Numbered from the stretch's first letter, positions 5,170-12,233 are shown. The stretch: 18,183 bases of DNA from Actinomycetes bacterium (GCA_023428465.1 JAEYXM010000017.1:1-18183); one strand, 5' to 3'. Made by a program: numbers and translations. The notes: a model not told the origin generated them from the sequence alone.

Positions 5170-6365
5170 TCCTCGCCCCCCTCGTCGAGCCCGGCCCGCC
5201 GCTCGACGCCGCCGAGCGTGAGCGGTACGCGCGCCACGTCCTCCTGCCGCAGGTGGGGGAGACCGGGCAGCGCCGGCTGCGCGCCGCTCGGGTGTGCGTC
5301 GTCGGCGCCGGCGGGCTCGGCGCGCCCGTGCTCCAGTACCTCGCGGCGGCGGGCGTCGGGCGGATCGGGATCGTCGACGACGACGTGGTCGAGACGAGCA
5401 ACCTGCAGCGCCAGGTGGTGCACGGGACGAGCGACGTCGGACGCCGCAAGACCGCGAGCGCGGCCGACGCCGTGCGGGCCATCGACCCGGGCGTGGATGT
5501 CGTCGTGCACGACGTGCGCCTCACCGAGGCGACGGCGGACCTCCTGGCCGGGTACGACGTCGTGGTCGACGGGACGGACAACTTCCCGACGCGGTACGCG
5601 GTCAACGACGCGTGCGTGCGCCTCGGCCTGCCCGAGGTGTGGGGCTCGGTGTTCCGGTTCGACGCACAGGTCTCGCTCTTCTGGGGACGGCCCCCGGCGG
5701 GCGTGCCGTCGGTCCAGCTCAGGGACCTGTTCCCGGCGCCCCCGCCGGAGGGGACCGTGCCGTCCTGCGCCGTGGGCGGGGTGCTCGGCGCGATGTGCGG
5801 GATCGTCGGGTCGGTCATGGCGGCAGAGGTCGTCAAGCTCGTGACGGGTGCCGGGCGGACACTGCTGGGTCGGGTGGCCGTGCTGGACGTGCTCGGCGGG
5901 ACGTGGTCGGAGGTCCCGCTCCGGGGCTCGTCGGCACGGTCGTCGGCACGGTCGTCGGCACCGTCGCTGTCGTTGTCCGGGCGGACGGGCGACAGCGGCG
6001 TGGGTGCCGCGCCCCCGGCCCCCGCGCGGCCGCCGGGCGGCGACGGTCGCCCGGTCCGGACCGTGACCGCCCCCGAGCTCGCGGGGTGGCTCGCCGAGGG
6101 GTCGGTCACCCTCCTGGACGTGCGTGAGCCCGCCGAGCGGGACATCGCCACGATCGACGGCGACCTGGCCATCCCGCTGGGCCGGCTGCCGGACCGGTGG
6201 GCGGAGGTGCCCGCCGGCCGCCCGGTCGTCGTCTACTGCCACAGCGGAGTGCGGTCCGCGCGCGCGGCGGCGTTCCTCGCCGAGCGGGGCCACGATGCGC
6301 TCAACCTCGAGGGCGGCGTGACGGCGTGGGCGACCCTCGTCGACCCCCGCCTGCCGCGGTACTGA
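5166..6365 (+). CDS. moeZ: MoeZ-type sulfur-carrier adenylyltransferase/sulfurtransferase (MoeB-rhodanese fusion)
   Basis: A 399-residue two-domain protein. The N-terminal ThiF/MoeB domain has the nucleotide-binding GAGGLG at residues 47-52, DDDVVETSNLQRQ at 71-83 and DGTDNFPTRY at 135-144. The C-terminal rhodanese domain (about 300-399) has LLDVREPAE and the active loop YCHSGVRS with Cys358. It would adenylylate the C-terminal glycine of MoaD and then donate sulfur to make the thiocarboxylate used for molybdopterin synthesis. The paired CxxC zinc motifs of E. coli MoeB are absent (only Cys201 and Cys211 in that region), as in mycobacterial MoeZ. The domains are joined by a long low-complexity linker (about 253-297) with a tandem repeat. 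The GTG at 5166 overlaps the permease stop and has GGAAGGA upstream. It may also serve other ubiquitin-like carriers. Confidence 0.93.
   Translation: MILAPLVEPGPPLDAAERERYARHVLLPQVGETGQRRLRAARVCVVGAGGLGAPVLQYLAAAGVGRIGIVDDDVVETSNLQRQVVHGTSDVGRRKTASAADAVRAIDPGVDVVVHDVRLTEATADLLAGYDVVVDGTDNFPTRYAVNDACVRLGLPEVWGSVFRFDAQVSLFWGRPPAGVPSVQLRDLFPAPPPEGTVPSCAVGGVLGAMCGIVGSVMAAEVVKLVTGAGRTLLGRVAVLDVLGGTWSEVPLRGSSARSSARSSAPSLSLSGRTGDSGVGAAPPAPARPPGGDGRPVRTVTAPELAGWLAEGSVTLLDVREPAERDIATIDGDLAIPLGRLPDRWAEVPAGRPVVVYCHSGVRSARAAAFLAERGHDALNLEGGVTAWATLVDPRLPRY
5927..5962 (+). repeat. three 12-bp tandem repeats in the MoeZ linker
   Basis: Three head-to-tail copies of STCGTCGGCACS (S = C or G, differing only at the edge bases) encode the SSAR/SSAR/SSAP part of the interdomain linker. 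The period is a multiple of three, so copy-number change would lengthen or shorten the linker without a frameshift. Confidence 0.85.
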
Positions 6366-6372
6366 CATGGCG

Positions 6373-6414
6373 GCCCGAGGGCGCACGGCCCGGCCTTTGT
6401 CACGGCCCTCGGGC
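6373..6414 (+). terminator. inverted repeat between moeZ and moeA
   Basis: A perfect 10-bp inverted repeat (GCCCGAGGGC/GCCCTCGGGC) with a 22-base loop starts seven bases after the moeZ stop. There is no T-tract. It may be a terminator or attenuator dividing permease-moeZ from moeA onward; the 120-bp gap is the only sizeable one in this operon. Confidence 0.4.
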
Positions 6415-6485
6415 GGCGGCGAACAGATCATGACCGGCGATACTGGCCCCGCCCGCAACCACCGACCCGCCCGACCGGAGCCGTG

Positions 6486-7736
6486 ATGCCGACGCCGCAC
6501 CCGACGCGCACCGTCCTCGAGCACCGCATGGCCGTGCTCGAGCTGGTCCGGCCCGCGCCGGAGGTCGTCCTGCCGGTCGGGGAGGCGGACGGGCTGGTGC
6601 TCGCCGCGGACGTCGTCGCGGCGACGCACGTCCCGCCGTGGGACAACTCGGCGATGGACGGCTACGCGGTGCGGGCCGACGACGTCGCCCCGGCCGGGGA
6701 CGCCCCCGTGCGACTGGCCGTGGTCGCCGACCTCCCGGCGGGGTCCGGCGAGCAGGTCGAGGTGGCGCCCGGGACGGCGGCGCGGATCATGACCGGCGCG
6801 CCCGTCCCGCGCGGTGCGGACGCCGTCGTCCCGGTGGAGCTGACCGACGGCGGGACCGACGCGGTCGAGGTGCGCGAACCCGTCGCCCGCGGTGCGCACG
6901 TGCGCCGGGCGGGCGAGGACGCGGCGGCGGGCGGCGTCGTCCTGCGCGCGGGCACCCTGCTGAGGCCGGTGCACGTCGCGGCGGCGGTCGCCGCGGGTGC
7001 CGGTCAGGTGCTGGTCCACCGGCGGCCCGTGGTCGCCGTGCTGGCCACCGGCTCGGAGCTCGTCGCGGCCGGGACCGTGCCCGGTCCGGGGTGCATCCCC
7101 GACTCCAACTCCCACCTGCTCGCGGCGGCGGTGCGGTCCGCGGGTGGCACGGCACTGCGCCTCGACCCGGTGCCGGACGACCCGGACGCGCTCCGCGAGG
7201 TCCTGGTCTCGCTCGACGGCACCGTGGACCTCGTGCTGACGTCGGGGGGCGTCAGCGTCGGCGCGTACGACGTGGTCAAGCAGGTCTTCGTGGCCTGGGG
7301 CTCGGTTGGGTTCGCGCGGGTGGCGATGCAGCCGGGCAAGCCGCAGGCGCTGGGCACCCTGCCGGGCGGGACGCCGCTCGTCGGCCTGCCGGGCAACCCG
7401 GTGAGCGTGCACGTGTCGTTCGAGGTCTTCGTCCGGCCCGCGCTGCGCCGCCTGCGCGGGCTCGTCGACGAAGATCCTGCGTCGGGTGCCGGCACCGTGA
7501 CGGCGGTCGCGCTCGAGGACTGGCGGTCGCCCGCCGGGCGCGTGCAGTACATGCCGGTCGCGCTGTCCCGGGCCGACGGCGGGCTCGGTGCGCGGCCGGC
7601 GAGCCGAGGCGGTTCCGGCTCGCACCTGGTGACGGGGCTGGCCCGCGCGGACGGGCTCGCGGTGGTGGCGGCGGAGGTCGACGCGGTCCGCGTCGGCGAC
7701 GTGGTGACGGTGATGAGGAGCGACCTGTGGGACTGA
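6486..7736 (+). CDS. moeA: molybdopterin molybdenumtransferase MoeA
   Basis: A 416-residue protein with the full MoeA layout: PPWDNSAMDGYAVRADD (residues 50-66), MTGAPVPRGADAVVPVE (102-118), TGSELV, then the MogA-like domain with TSGGVSVGAYDVVKQ, and PGKPQALGTL followed by GLPGNPVSV before the C-terminal beta-barrel. It inserts molybdate into adenylylated molybdopterin, hydrolysing AMP, to give Mo-molybdopterin in the cytoplasm. The ATG at 6486 is preferred to the adjacent GTG at 6483 because GGAG then has a workable spacing. It follows a 120-bp gap with an inverted repeat, and its 3' end overlaps moaC by ten bases, implying translational coupling. Confidence 0.95.
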   Translation: MPTPHPTRTVLEHRMAVLELVRPAPEVVLPVGEADGLVLAADVVAATHVPPWDNSAMDGYAVRADDVAPAGDAPVRLAVVADLPAGSGEQVEVAPGTAARIMTGAPVPRGADAVVPVELTDGGTDAVEVREPVARGAHVRRAGEDAAAGGVVLRAGTLLRPVHVAAAVAAGAGQVLVHRRPVVAVLATGSELVAAGTVPGPGCIPDSNSHLLAAAVRSAGGTALRLDPVPDDPDALREVLVSLDGTVDLVLTSGGVSVGAYDVVKQVFVAWGSVGFARVAMQPGKPQALGTLPGGTPLVGLPGNPVSVHVSFEVFVRPALRRLRGLVDEDPASGAGTVTAVALEDWRSPAGRVQYMPVALSRADGGLGARPASRGGSGSHLVTGLARADGLAVVAAEVDAVRVGDVVTVMRSDLWD

Positions 7737-8197
7737 CCCATCTCGACGACGCCGGCCACGCCCGGATGGTCGACGTCACCGGCAAGCAGCCGACCGTCCG
7801 GGAGGCCACGGCCGCGGGGCGCGTCGTCTGCTCGCCGGCGGTGATGGCGGCGCTGCGCGACGGCACGGTGCCGAAGGGCGACGCGCTCGCCGTCGCGCGC
7901 CTCGCGGGGATCGCCGCCGCGAAGCGGACGCCCGACCTGCTGCCCCTGGCGCACGTGATCGGCGTGCACGGGGTCGTGGTGGACCTGGCCGTGGTCGCCG
8001 ACGGCGTGGAGATCACCGCGACCGTCCGGACCGCGGACCGCACGGGCGTCGAGATGGAGGCGCTCACGGCGGTCACGGTCGCCGCGCTGGCCCTCGTGGA
8101 CATGCTCAAGGCGCTCGACAAGGCGACGTCGATCACCGACGTGCGGGTGGTCGCCAAGTCCGGTGGCCGCTCGGGCGACTGGGTGCGTGAGGCATGA
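7727..8197 (+). CDS. moaC: cyclic pyranopterin monophosphate synthase MoaC
   Basis: A 156-residue protein of normal family length. Conserved MoaC segments are present: ARMVDVTGKQPTVREA near the start, KGDALAVARLAGIAAAKRTPDLLPLAH in the middle, GVEMEALTAV, and DMLKALDKATSITDVRVVAKSGGRSG near the end. It converts the MoaA product 3',8-cyclo-7,8-dihydro-GTP into cyclic pyranopterin monophosphate. The GTG at 7727 lies inside the moeA 3' end with GAGGAG seven bases upstream. No ATG is available before the conserved MVDVTGK. Its stop overlaps the ATG of mobA (ATGA). Confidence 0.95.
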   Translation: MGLTHLDDAGHARMVDVTGKQPTVREATAAGRVVCSPAVMAALRDGTVPKGDALAVARLAGIAAAKRTPDLLPLAHVIGVHGVVVDLAVVADGVEITATVRTADRTGVEMEALTAVTVAALALVDMLKALDKATSITDVRVVAKSGGRSGDWVREA

Positions 8198-9147
8198 GCC
8201 CCGACACCATCGACACCTTCGATGCCGTCGTGCTCGCGGGCGGGGAGGGGCGGCGCCTGGGCGGCGTCTCCAAGCCCGACGTCATCGTCGCCGGCCGGCG
8301 GATGCTCGACCGCGTGCTCGACGCGGTTCGCCACGCGCACGACGTCGTCGTGGTCGGTCCGGCGTCCGTGGTGGGGCCCGGGGTGCGCAGCACGCTCGAG
8401 GACCCGCCCTCGGGAGGCCCGGCGGCCGGCATCGGCGCAGGTCTCGCGGCCCTCGGGGCGGAGGGGGACGTGCCGGTCGTCGTGCTCGCGTGCGACGCGC
8501 CGCTCGTCGGCACGGCGCTCCCCACGCTGCTCGCCGCCCTGGCCACGCACGCCGATGCCGACGGCGCCACGCTCGTGGCCGCGGACGGTCACCGTCAGCC
8601 CCTCGCGGCGGTCTACCGCCGCCCGGCGCTGCGGGCGGCCCTCGACGCCCGTGCCGCCGACGGTGGGCTGCACGGCTGCTCGATGCGCCGCCTGCTCGAA
8701 CCGATGCGGCTCGTCGACGTCGCGGACACGACGGGGGCGGCGCGCGACGGCGACACCTGGGATGCTGTGGCCGAGCTGGACGTCGCGCTGGGCGGCTCCG
8801 GGGTCGTCACGACGCCGGAGCCGAACCCCGGGCGGCCGTGGGCCGACGGCGAGGATCGAGGAGGAAGCATGAGCGACGCGAGCACCAAGCAGCCGGTCGG
8901 CAGCGAGCTCTACCAGTGGGTCGCGGAGCTCGTCGAGGAGCTCGGCGTCGACCCGGACGTGGTCGACGTCGACGCCGTGCTCGACCTGGCCCGGGAGGCC
9001 GCGTCCGGCGTTGCCCGCCCGGCCGTGCCGCTGACGGCCTTCCTGGTGGGCTGCGCGGTCGGTGCGCGCGGCGGCGGTCGCGCCACGTTCGACGAGATCG
9101 CGGCCCGGGTCACCGACCTGGCGCGGGACTTCGGGGAGCCGCGGTGA
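8194..9147 (+). CDS. mobA: MobA-like molybdenum cofactor guanylyltransferase fused to a DUF6457-like domain
   Basis: A 317-residue fusion. Residues about 9-200 form a nucleotidyltransferase domain: AVVLAGGEGRRLGG and SKP (11-28) is the GTP-binding loop, PPSGGPAAGI (71-80) a conserved turn, and CDAPLV (100-105) holds the metal-binding Asp. MobA joins GMP to molybdopterin to make the guanine-dinucleotide cofactor that NarG needs. A linker of about 25 residues leads to a C-terminal domain (about 226-317: LYQWVAELVEELGVDPDVV...VARPAVPLTAFLVGCAVG) resembling the short actinobacterial DUF6457 proteins found beside Moco genes; their function is unknown. The ATG at 8194 overlaps the moaC stop. A good ribosome site and in-frame ATG at 8869 could also produce the C-terminal domain alone. 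Confidence 0.88.
   Translation: MSPDTIDTFDAVVLAGGEGRRLGGVSKPDVIVAGRRMLDRVLDAVRHAHDVVVVGPASVVGPGVRSTLEDPPSGGPAAGIGAGLAALGAEGDVPVVVLACDAPLVGTALPTLLAALATHADADGATLVAADGHRQPLAAVYRRPALRAALDARAADGGLHGCSMRRLLEPMRLVDVADTTGAARDGDTWDAVAELDVALGGSGVVTTPEPNPGRPWADGEDRGGSMSDASTKQPVGSELYQWVAELVEELGVDPDVVDVDAVLDLAREAASGVARPAVPLTAFLVGCAVGARGGGRATFDEIAARVTDLARDFGEPR
8869..9147 (+). other. possible internal start giving a free DUF6457-like protein (92 aa)
   Basis: Inside the mobA frame, GAGGAGGAAGC at 8858-8868 immediately precedes an in-frame ATG. The resulting product (MSDASTKQPVGSELYQWV...) matches the size and start of stand-alone DUF6457 proteins. The spacer after AGGAGG is short, four bases. Either the cell makes both the fusion and the free domain, or the two genes merged recently by loss of a stop codon and the old ribosome site persists. 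Confidence 0.5.
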
Positions 9148-9383
9148 TCCAGGTCCGGCTGTTCGCGGGCGCGGCCGAGGCCGCGGGCGCGGCGGTGACG
9201 CGGGTCCAGGCACGCACGGCGGGCGAGCTCCGCACGGCGCTCGTGGCCGCGCACGGTGCGGCGCTGGCCGAGGTGCTGCCGCGGTGCGCGCTGCTGGCGG
9301 ACGGCGTCCGGCTCGACGGCGACGCCGCACCGCTGGTCGCGGGCGGCACGGTCGACGTCCTGCCGCCTTTCGCCGGCGGGTAG
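9144..9383 (+). CDS. moaD: molybdopterin synthase sulfur carrier subunit MoaD
   Basis: A 79-residue ubiquitin-like protein: VIQVRLFAGAAEAAG at the start, LLADGVRL in the middle, and the essential C-terminal GG in PPFAGG, the site of adenylylation by MoeZ and of thiocarboxylate formation. Pairs with MoaE to convert cyclic pyranopterin to molybdopterin. The GTG start at 9144 overlaps the stop of the mobA fusion. It is last in the plus-strand operon and faces moaA across about 93 bp. A ThiS-like carrier is less likely given the neighbours. Confidence 0.92.
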   Translation: MIQVRLFAGAAEAAGAAVTRVQARTAGELRTALVAAHGAALAEVLPRCALLADGVRLDGDAAPLVAGGTVDVLPPFAGG

Positions 9384-9422
9384 CCACCCGGCGCGCCAGG
9401 GTTCCGGCTCCACGAGGCTTCG

Positions 9423-9471
9423 GGCAGGCTCCGGGCAGGCTCAGCGGAGCTCACGGCAGGCTCAGCGGAGC
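9423..9471 (+). repeat. short direct repeats between converging moaD and moaA
   Basis: GGCAGGCTCAGCGGAGC occurs at 9434-9450 and 9455-9471 (period 21), with a partial copy (GGCAGGCTC) at 9423. A 6-bp hairpin, AGGCTC/GAGCCT with an 8-base loop (9458-9477), touches the moaA stop. The motif resembles widespread GGCTTCGACAGGCTCAG-type extragenic repeats. It may act as a two-way terminator for the converging operons. Confidence 0.65.
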
Positions 9472-9476
9472 GAGCC

Positions 9477-10472
9477 TCAGCCGCCGATCGCGCTCATCGG
9501 CCGGTCGGGCTGCAGGAAGCGCGGGTCGTCGATGTCGTGCCCGGCGCGCTTGCCCGCCAGGCACGTGCGGACCGCCGCGGCGAGCGTCTCGTCGTCGGCG
9601 CCCTCGCGCAGGAGCGTGCGCAGGTCCGTCTCGGTGCGCGCGAAGAGGCACGCGCGCAGCTGGCCGTCCGCCGTGAGCCGCAGGCGGTCGCACGCGCCGC
9701 AGAACGGTGCGGTCACGGACGCGATCACGCCCACGGTGGCCGGGCCGCCGTCGACGTACCACCGCTCCGCGGGGGCCGAGCCGCGGCCGGGCACCTCCGT
9801 CAGGTCGAACGCGGTCCGCAGCCGGGCGAGGATCTCGGCCTGCGTGACCATCGCGGTCCGGTCCCACGTGTGGCCGGCGTCGAGCGGCATCTGCTCGATG
9901 AACCGCATCTCGTAGCCGTGCGCGACGGCGAACCGCACGAGGTCGACCACCTCGTCGTCGTTCACGCCCCGCATGACGACGGCGTTGAGCTTGATGGGGG
10001 CCAGGCCCGCGGCGTCGGCCGCCGCGAGACCGGCGAGGGTCTGGACGAGGCGGTCCCGGCGCGTGAGCGCGGTGAAGCGCTCGCGGTCGAGGGTGTCCAG
10101 GCTCACGTTGATGCGGGTCAGGCCCGCGTCGCGCAGCGGCTGCGCCAGCGCGGGCAGGCGCAGCGCGTTCGTGGTCAGCGAGATCTCGGGGGGTCCGTCC
10201 GGCCCGCGGAGGGCGACGAGCCGCCGCACGGTGTCGACGGCGTCGGGCCGCAGGAGGGGCTCACCACCGGTGAGGCGCATCTCGGTGACGCCCAGCTGCA
10301 CGGCGACGGCGGCGATCCGGACGAGCTCGTCCGTCGTGAGCATCGTCGCCCCGGGGAGCCAGGGCACGCCCTCGGCGGGCATGCAGTACGTGCAGCGCAG
10401 CGAGCACCGGTCGGTCAGGGAGATCCGCAGGTCGCGGTGCACCCGGCCGAAGCGGTCCACGAGGGTGCTCAC
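9477..10472 (-). CDS. moaA: GTP 3',8-cyclase MoaA (radical SAM)
   Basis: A 331-residue radical-SAM enzyme. The N-terminal [4Fe-4S] motif is C23-x3-C27-x2-C30 in DRCSLRCTYCMPAEG, followed by MRLTGGEPLLR. The C-terminal auxiliary cluster motif is C258-x2-C261-x13-C275 in FCGACDRLRLTADGQLRAC. The protein ends in the conserved GG (MSAIGG) required for activity. It rearranges GTP to 3',8-cyclo-7,8-dihydro-GTP, the first Moco step. The GTG at 10472 overlaps the moaE stop by four bases. It is last gene of the minus-strand mogA-moaE-moaA operon. Two oxygen-labile clusters fit use under low oxygen, with nitrate respiration. Confidence 0.96.
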   Translation of the reverse strand: MSTLVDRFGRVHRDLRISLTDRCSLRCTYCMPAEGVPWLPGATMLTTDELVRIAAVAVQLGVTEMRLTGGEPLLRPDAVDTVRRLVALRGPDGPPEISLTTNALRLPALAQPLRDAGLTRINVSLDTLDRERFTALTRRDRLVQTLAGLAAADAAGLAPIKLNAVVMRGVNDDEVVDLVRFAVAHGYEMRFIEQMPLDAGHTWDRTAMVTQAEILARLRTAFDLTEVPGRGSAPAERWYVDGGPATVGVIASVTAPFCGACDRLRLTADGQLRACLFARTETDLRTLLREGADDETLAAAVRTCLAGKRAGHDIDDPRFLQPDRPMSAIGG

Positions 10473-10882
10473 AGGCCCACCCACACGTGGGACCCGTCCG
10501 CGAGCAGCTCGCGCTTCCAGACGGGCAGCTCGGCCTTGACGGCCTCGACGAGGTCGGCGCACACCGCGAACGCGAGCTGACGGTGGGCCGTGGCGACGGC
10601 AGCGACGACGGCCGTCTCGCCCACCGTGAGCCTGCCCGTGCGGTGGCTGATCGCGACGCCGAGCACGCCGTCGCGTGCGGCCGCACCGGAGGCGAGCCGC
10701 TCGAGGACTGCGGGCGCGTCGGGGTGGGCGCTGTACTCCAGGCCGACGACGGTGCCCTCCACCGCGGGGTCGTGGTCGCGCACGCGCCCGATGAACGTCG
10801 CGACGGCCCCGGCGCGGCTGTCGTCGACCGCCGCCACGTGGTCGGCGACCGACAGCGGCTCGGCGCTGAGCTGCGCGATCAA
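10469..10882 (-). CDS. moaE: molybdopterin synthase catalytic subunit MoaE
   Basis: A 137-residue protein with the MoaE signatures GAVATFIGRVRDHDPAVEGTVVGLEYSAHPDA (about residues 25-56), ISHRTGRLTVGE (about 79-90) and VWKRELLADGSHVWVG near the end, including an active-site lysine in WKRE. It forms the heterotetramer with MoaD that adds the two dithiolene sulfurs. The start is taken as TTG at 10882, overlapping the mogA stop (TTGA). An in-frame stop lies just upstream, and the GGGGGTGA before it can serve as ribosome site. TTG is rare but the overlap is typical of coupled genes. Overlaps moaA at its 3' end. Confidence 0.92.
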   Translation of the reverse strand: MIAQLSAEPLSVADHVAAVDDSRAGAVATFIGRVRDHDPAVEGTVVGLEYSAHPDAPAVLERLASGAAARDGVLGVAISHRTGRLTVGETAVVAAVATAHRQLAFAVCADLVEAVKAELPVWKRELLADGSHVWVGL

Positions 10883-11367
10883 TGGTCACCCCCGGCGAGC
10901 TGGTCGAGCAGGTGGGGGAGCAGCGGCACGAGGACGCCCAGGCCCTCCTCGACCCCGGAGGGGCTCCCGGGCAGGTTCACGACGACCACGCCGTCGGCGG
11001 TCACGCCCGCCAGGGCCCGCGAGAGCACGGCGCCGGCGTGCGCGGACGCACCCCGGCGCCGGATCGCCTCGGCCACGCCGGGCAGCTCGCGGGCAAGGAG
11101 CGGGCGGGTCCCCTCGGGGGTCGCATCGCGGGGGCCGACGCCGGTCCCACCGCTGGTCACCACGACGCGCGCGCCGTCGGCGATCAGGCGGCGGAGCGCA
11201 GCCTCGACGGAGGCGGCGCCGTCGGGCACCACCACGACGTCGGCGACGTCCAGCCCGGCGTCCGCCAGGAGGGCGGCGGCGCGCGGGCCGGACCGGTCCT
11301 CGGCCTCGCCGCGGGCGCAGCGGTCCGAGACGACGACCACGGCCGCCGGTGCGAGGGCTCCGGTCAT
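10879..11367 (-). CDS. mogA: molybdopterin adenylyltransferase (MogA/MoaB family)
   Basis: A 162-residue protein with the MogA/MoaB fold: AAVVVVSDRCARGEAEDRSGP (residues 8-28) and TSGGTGVGPRDATPEG (71-86), which bind and position molybdopterin and ATP, and NLPGSPSGVEEGL near the C-terminus. It adenylylates molybdopterin to prime it for MoeA. MogA and MoaB cannot be told apart confidently by eye; with one copy here and a full pathway, adenylyltransferase activity is expected. The ATG at 11367 follows TAGTCT by six bases, a leaderless arrangement. It is first gene of the minus-strand operon and divergent from the regulator gene at 11430. Confidence 0.92.
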   Translation of the reverse strand: MTGALAPAAVVVVSDRCARGEAEDRSGPRAAALLADAGLDVADVVVVPDGAASVEAALRRLIADGARVVVTSGGTGVGPRDATPEGTRPLLARELPGVAEAIRRRGASAHAGAVLSRALAGVTADGVVVVNLPGSPSGVEEGLGVLVPLLPHLLDQLAGGDH

Positions 11368-11373
11368 CGTCCG

Positions 11374-11379
11374 AGACTA
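11374..11379 (-). promoter_or_regulatory. -10 element of a leaderless promoter for mogA-moaE-moaA
   Basis: TAGTCT on the minus strand, six bases before the mogA ATG, with no ribosome site between. Same geometry as the promoters at 3996-4011 and 579-584. Confidence 0.5.
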
Positions 11380-11416
11380 GCGACCGAAGTCCCGGGTGAC
11401 GCCTGTCGGATCCGTG

Positions 11417-11422
11417 AATAAT
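11417..11422 (+). promoter_or_regulatory. -10 element of the regulator gene promoter
   Basis: AATAAT, five of six bases of the TATAAT consensus and rare in this GC-rich DNA, ends seven bases before the ATG at 11430. A weak -35-like GGTGAC sits 16 bases upstream at 11395-11400. Transcription probably starts at or next to the start codon. The divergent mogA promoter shares this 62-bp gap. Confidence 0.45.
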
Positions 11423-11429
11423 CCCGGGC

Positions 11430-12152
11430 ATGCCGTCGAGCCGGAGTGCCGCGCGGGCCCTCGGCTCGGCGATGCGGGTCGAGATCCTGCACGCCCTGCA
11501 GACCGCCGGCCGGCCGCTCCTCGTCACGGAGCTCGCCGAGGCGGTGGGCCGGCACACGAACACCGTGCGCGAGCACCTCGACCGGCTCGTGACGGCCGGC
11601 TTCGCCGTCCGGACCGTGGAGCGGCGCACCACGCGCGGACGTCCCCGGATCCGGTACGAGGCGGTCGCGCGCGCCGCCGGCGCGACGCTCGACGAGCGCT
11701 TCCGTGCGTCCCTGACCGCGCTGTTCCTGGACGAGGCCGGCGCGATCGAGGAGTCGGTGGCGCAGGCACCCGGCGGTTCGACCGCCGACGCAGCAACCAG
11801 GGCGATGACCGGCGGGTTTGCCGGCTCGGCGCCGGCGGGAGCAGGGCCCGGACCCACGGGCGCCGACGCCGACCCGGACGACGCGGCAGCGGAGCGGCGC
11901 CAGATGGCGGCCCTCGGCGTGCACCTCGAGGACGTCGGCTTCGCCCCGGAGCCCGACCCGGCCGCCCGCTGCGTGCACCTGCGGCGGTGCCCGTTCGCCA
12001 CCCTCGCGCGGGAGCGCACGGAGACGACCTGTGCGGTGCACCTCGACGTCATCCGCGGGGTGCTCGAGCGGGAGGGCGGCCCGCTGACCGCCGAACGCCT
12101 CGAGCCGTTCGTCGGGCCGGAGCACTGCGTCCTTCACCTCGCCCGTTCCTGA
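11430..12152 (+). CDS. winged-helix transcriptional regulator with a cysteine-rich, possibly Fe-S-binding C-terminus
   Basis: A 240-residue protein. Residues about 8-80 are an ArsR-like winged helix: GSAMRVEILHALQTAGRPLL, then LAEAVGRHTNTVREHLDRLVTAG as the recognition region and RRTTRGRPRIRYEA as the wing. A low-complexity Ala/Gly linker (about 112-155) leads to a C-terminal domain with four cysteines (C181, C187, C201, C233) in RCVHLRRCPF, TTCAVHL and EHCVLHL. This resembles the cysteine pattern of SufR-like/COG2345 regulators, which bind an Fe-S cluster. It precedes narK-narG-narH on the same strand and is divergent from mogA. A redox, oxygen or nitric-oxide sensor for nitrate respiration is an inference from context. 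It is not NarL- or FNR-like. Confidence 0.75.
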   Translation: MPSSRSAARALGSAMRVEILHALQTAGRPLLVTELAEAVGRHTNTVREHLDRLVTAGFAVRTVERRTTRGRPRIRYEAVARAAGATLDERFRASLTALFLDEAGAIEESVAQAPGGSTADAATRAMTGGFAGSAPAGAGPGPTGADADPDDAAAERRQMAALGVHLEDVGFAPEPDPAARCVHLRRCPFATLARERTETTCAVHLDVIRGVLEREGGPLTAERLEPFVGPEHCVLHLARS

Positions 12153-12233
12153 GGTCGACTCGGGGTACCAGCTCTCTCGCGCCCACCCCGCGGATTCGCT
12201 AGGTTTCGAGCCACCGAGGGGTTTTTCACGGAA

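Noticed and set aside
6397..6444. TTGTCA and GATACT as a promoter for moeA
   Set aside because: The two hexamers are 36 bases apart, far from the usual 16-18, so they do not make a convincing promoter.
6366..6485. Moco riboswitch upstream of moeA
   Set aside because: Only a simple inverted repeat is present. I could not recognise the multi-stem layout of the Moco RNA motif, and the gap is short.
4005..7625. Very long open frame antisense to the Moco operon
   Set aside because: Its translation is Arg/His/Pro/Gly-rich with no domain. The plus strand holds recognisable permease, MoeZ and MoeA proteins. Such antisense frames are common in high-GC coding DNA.
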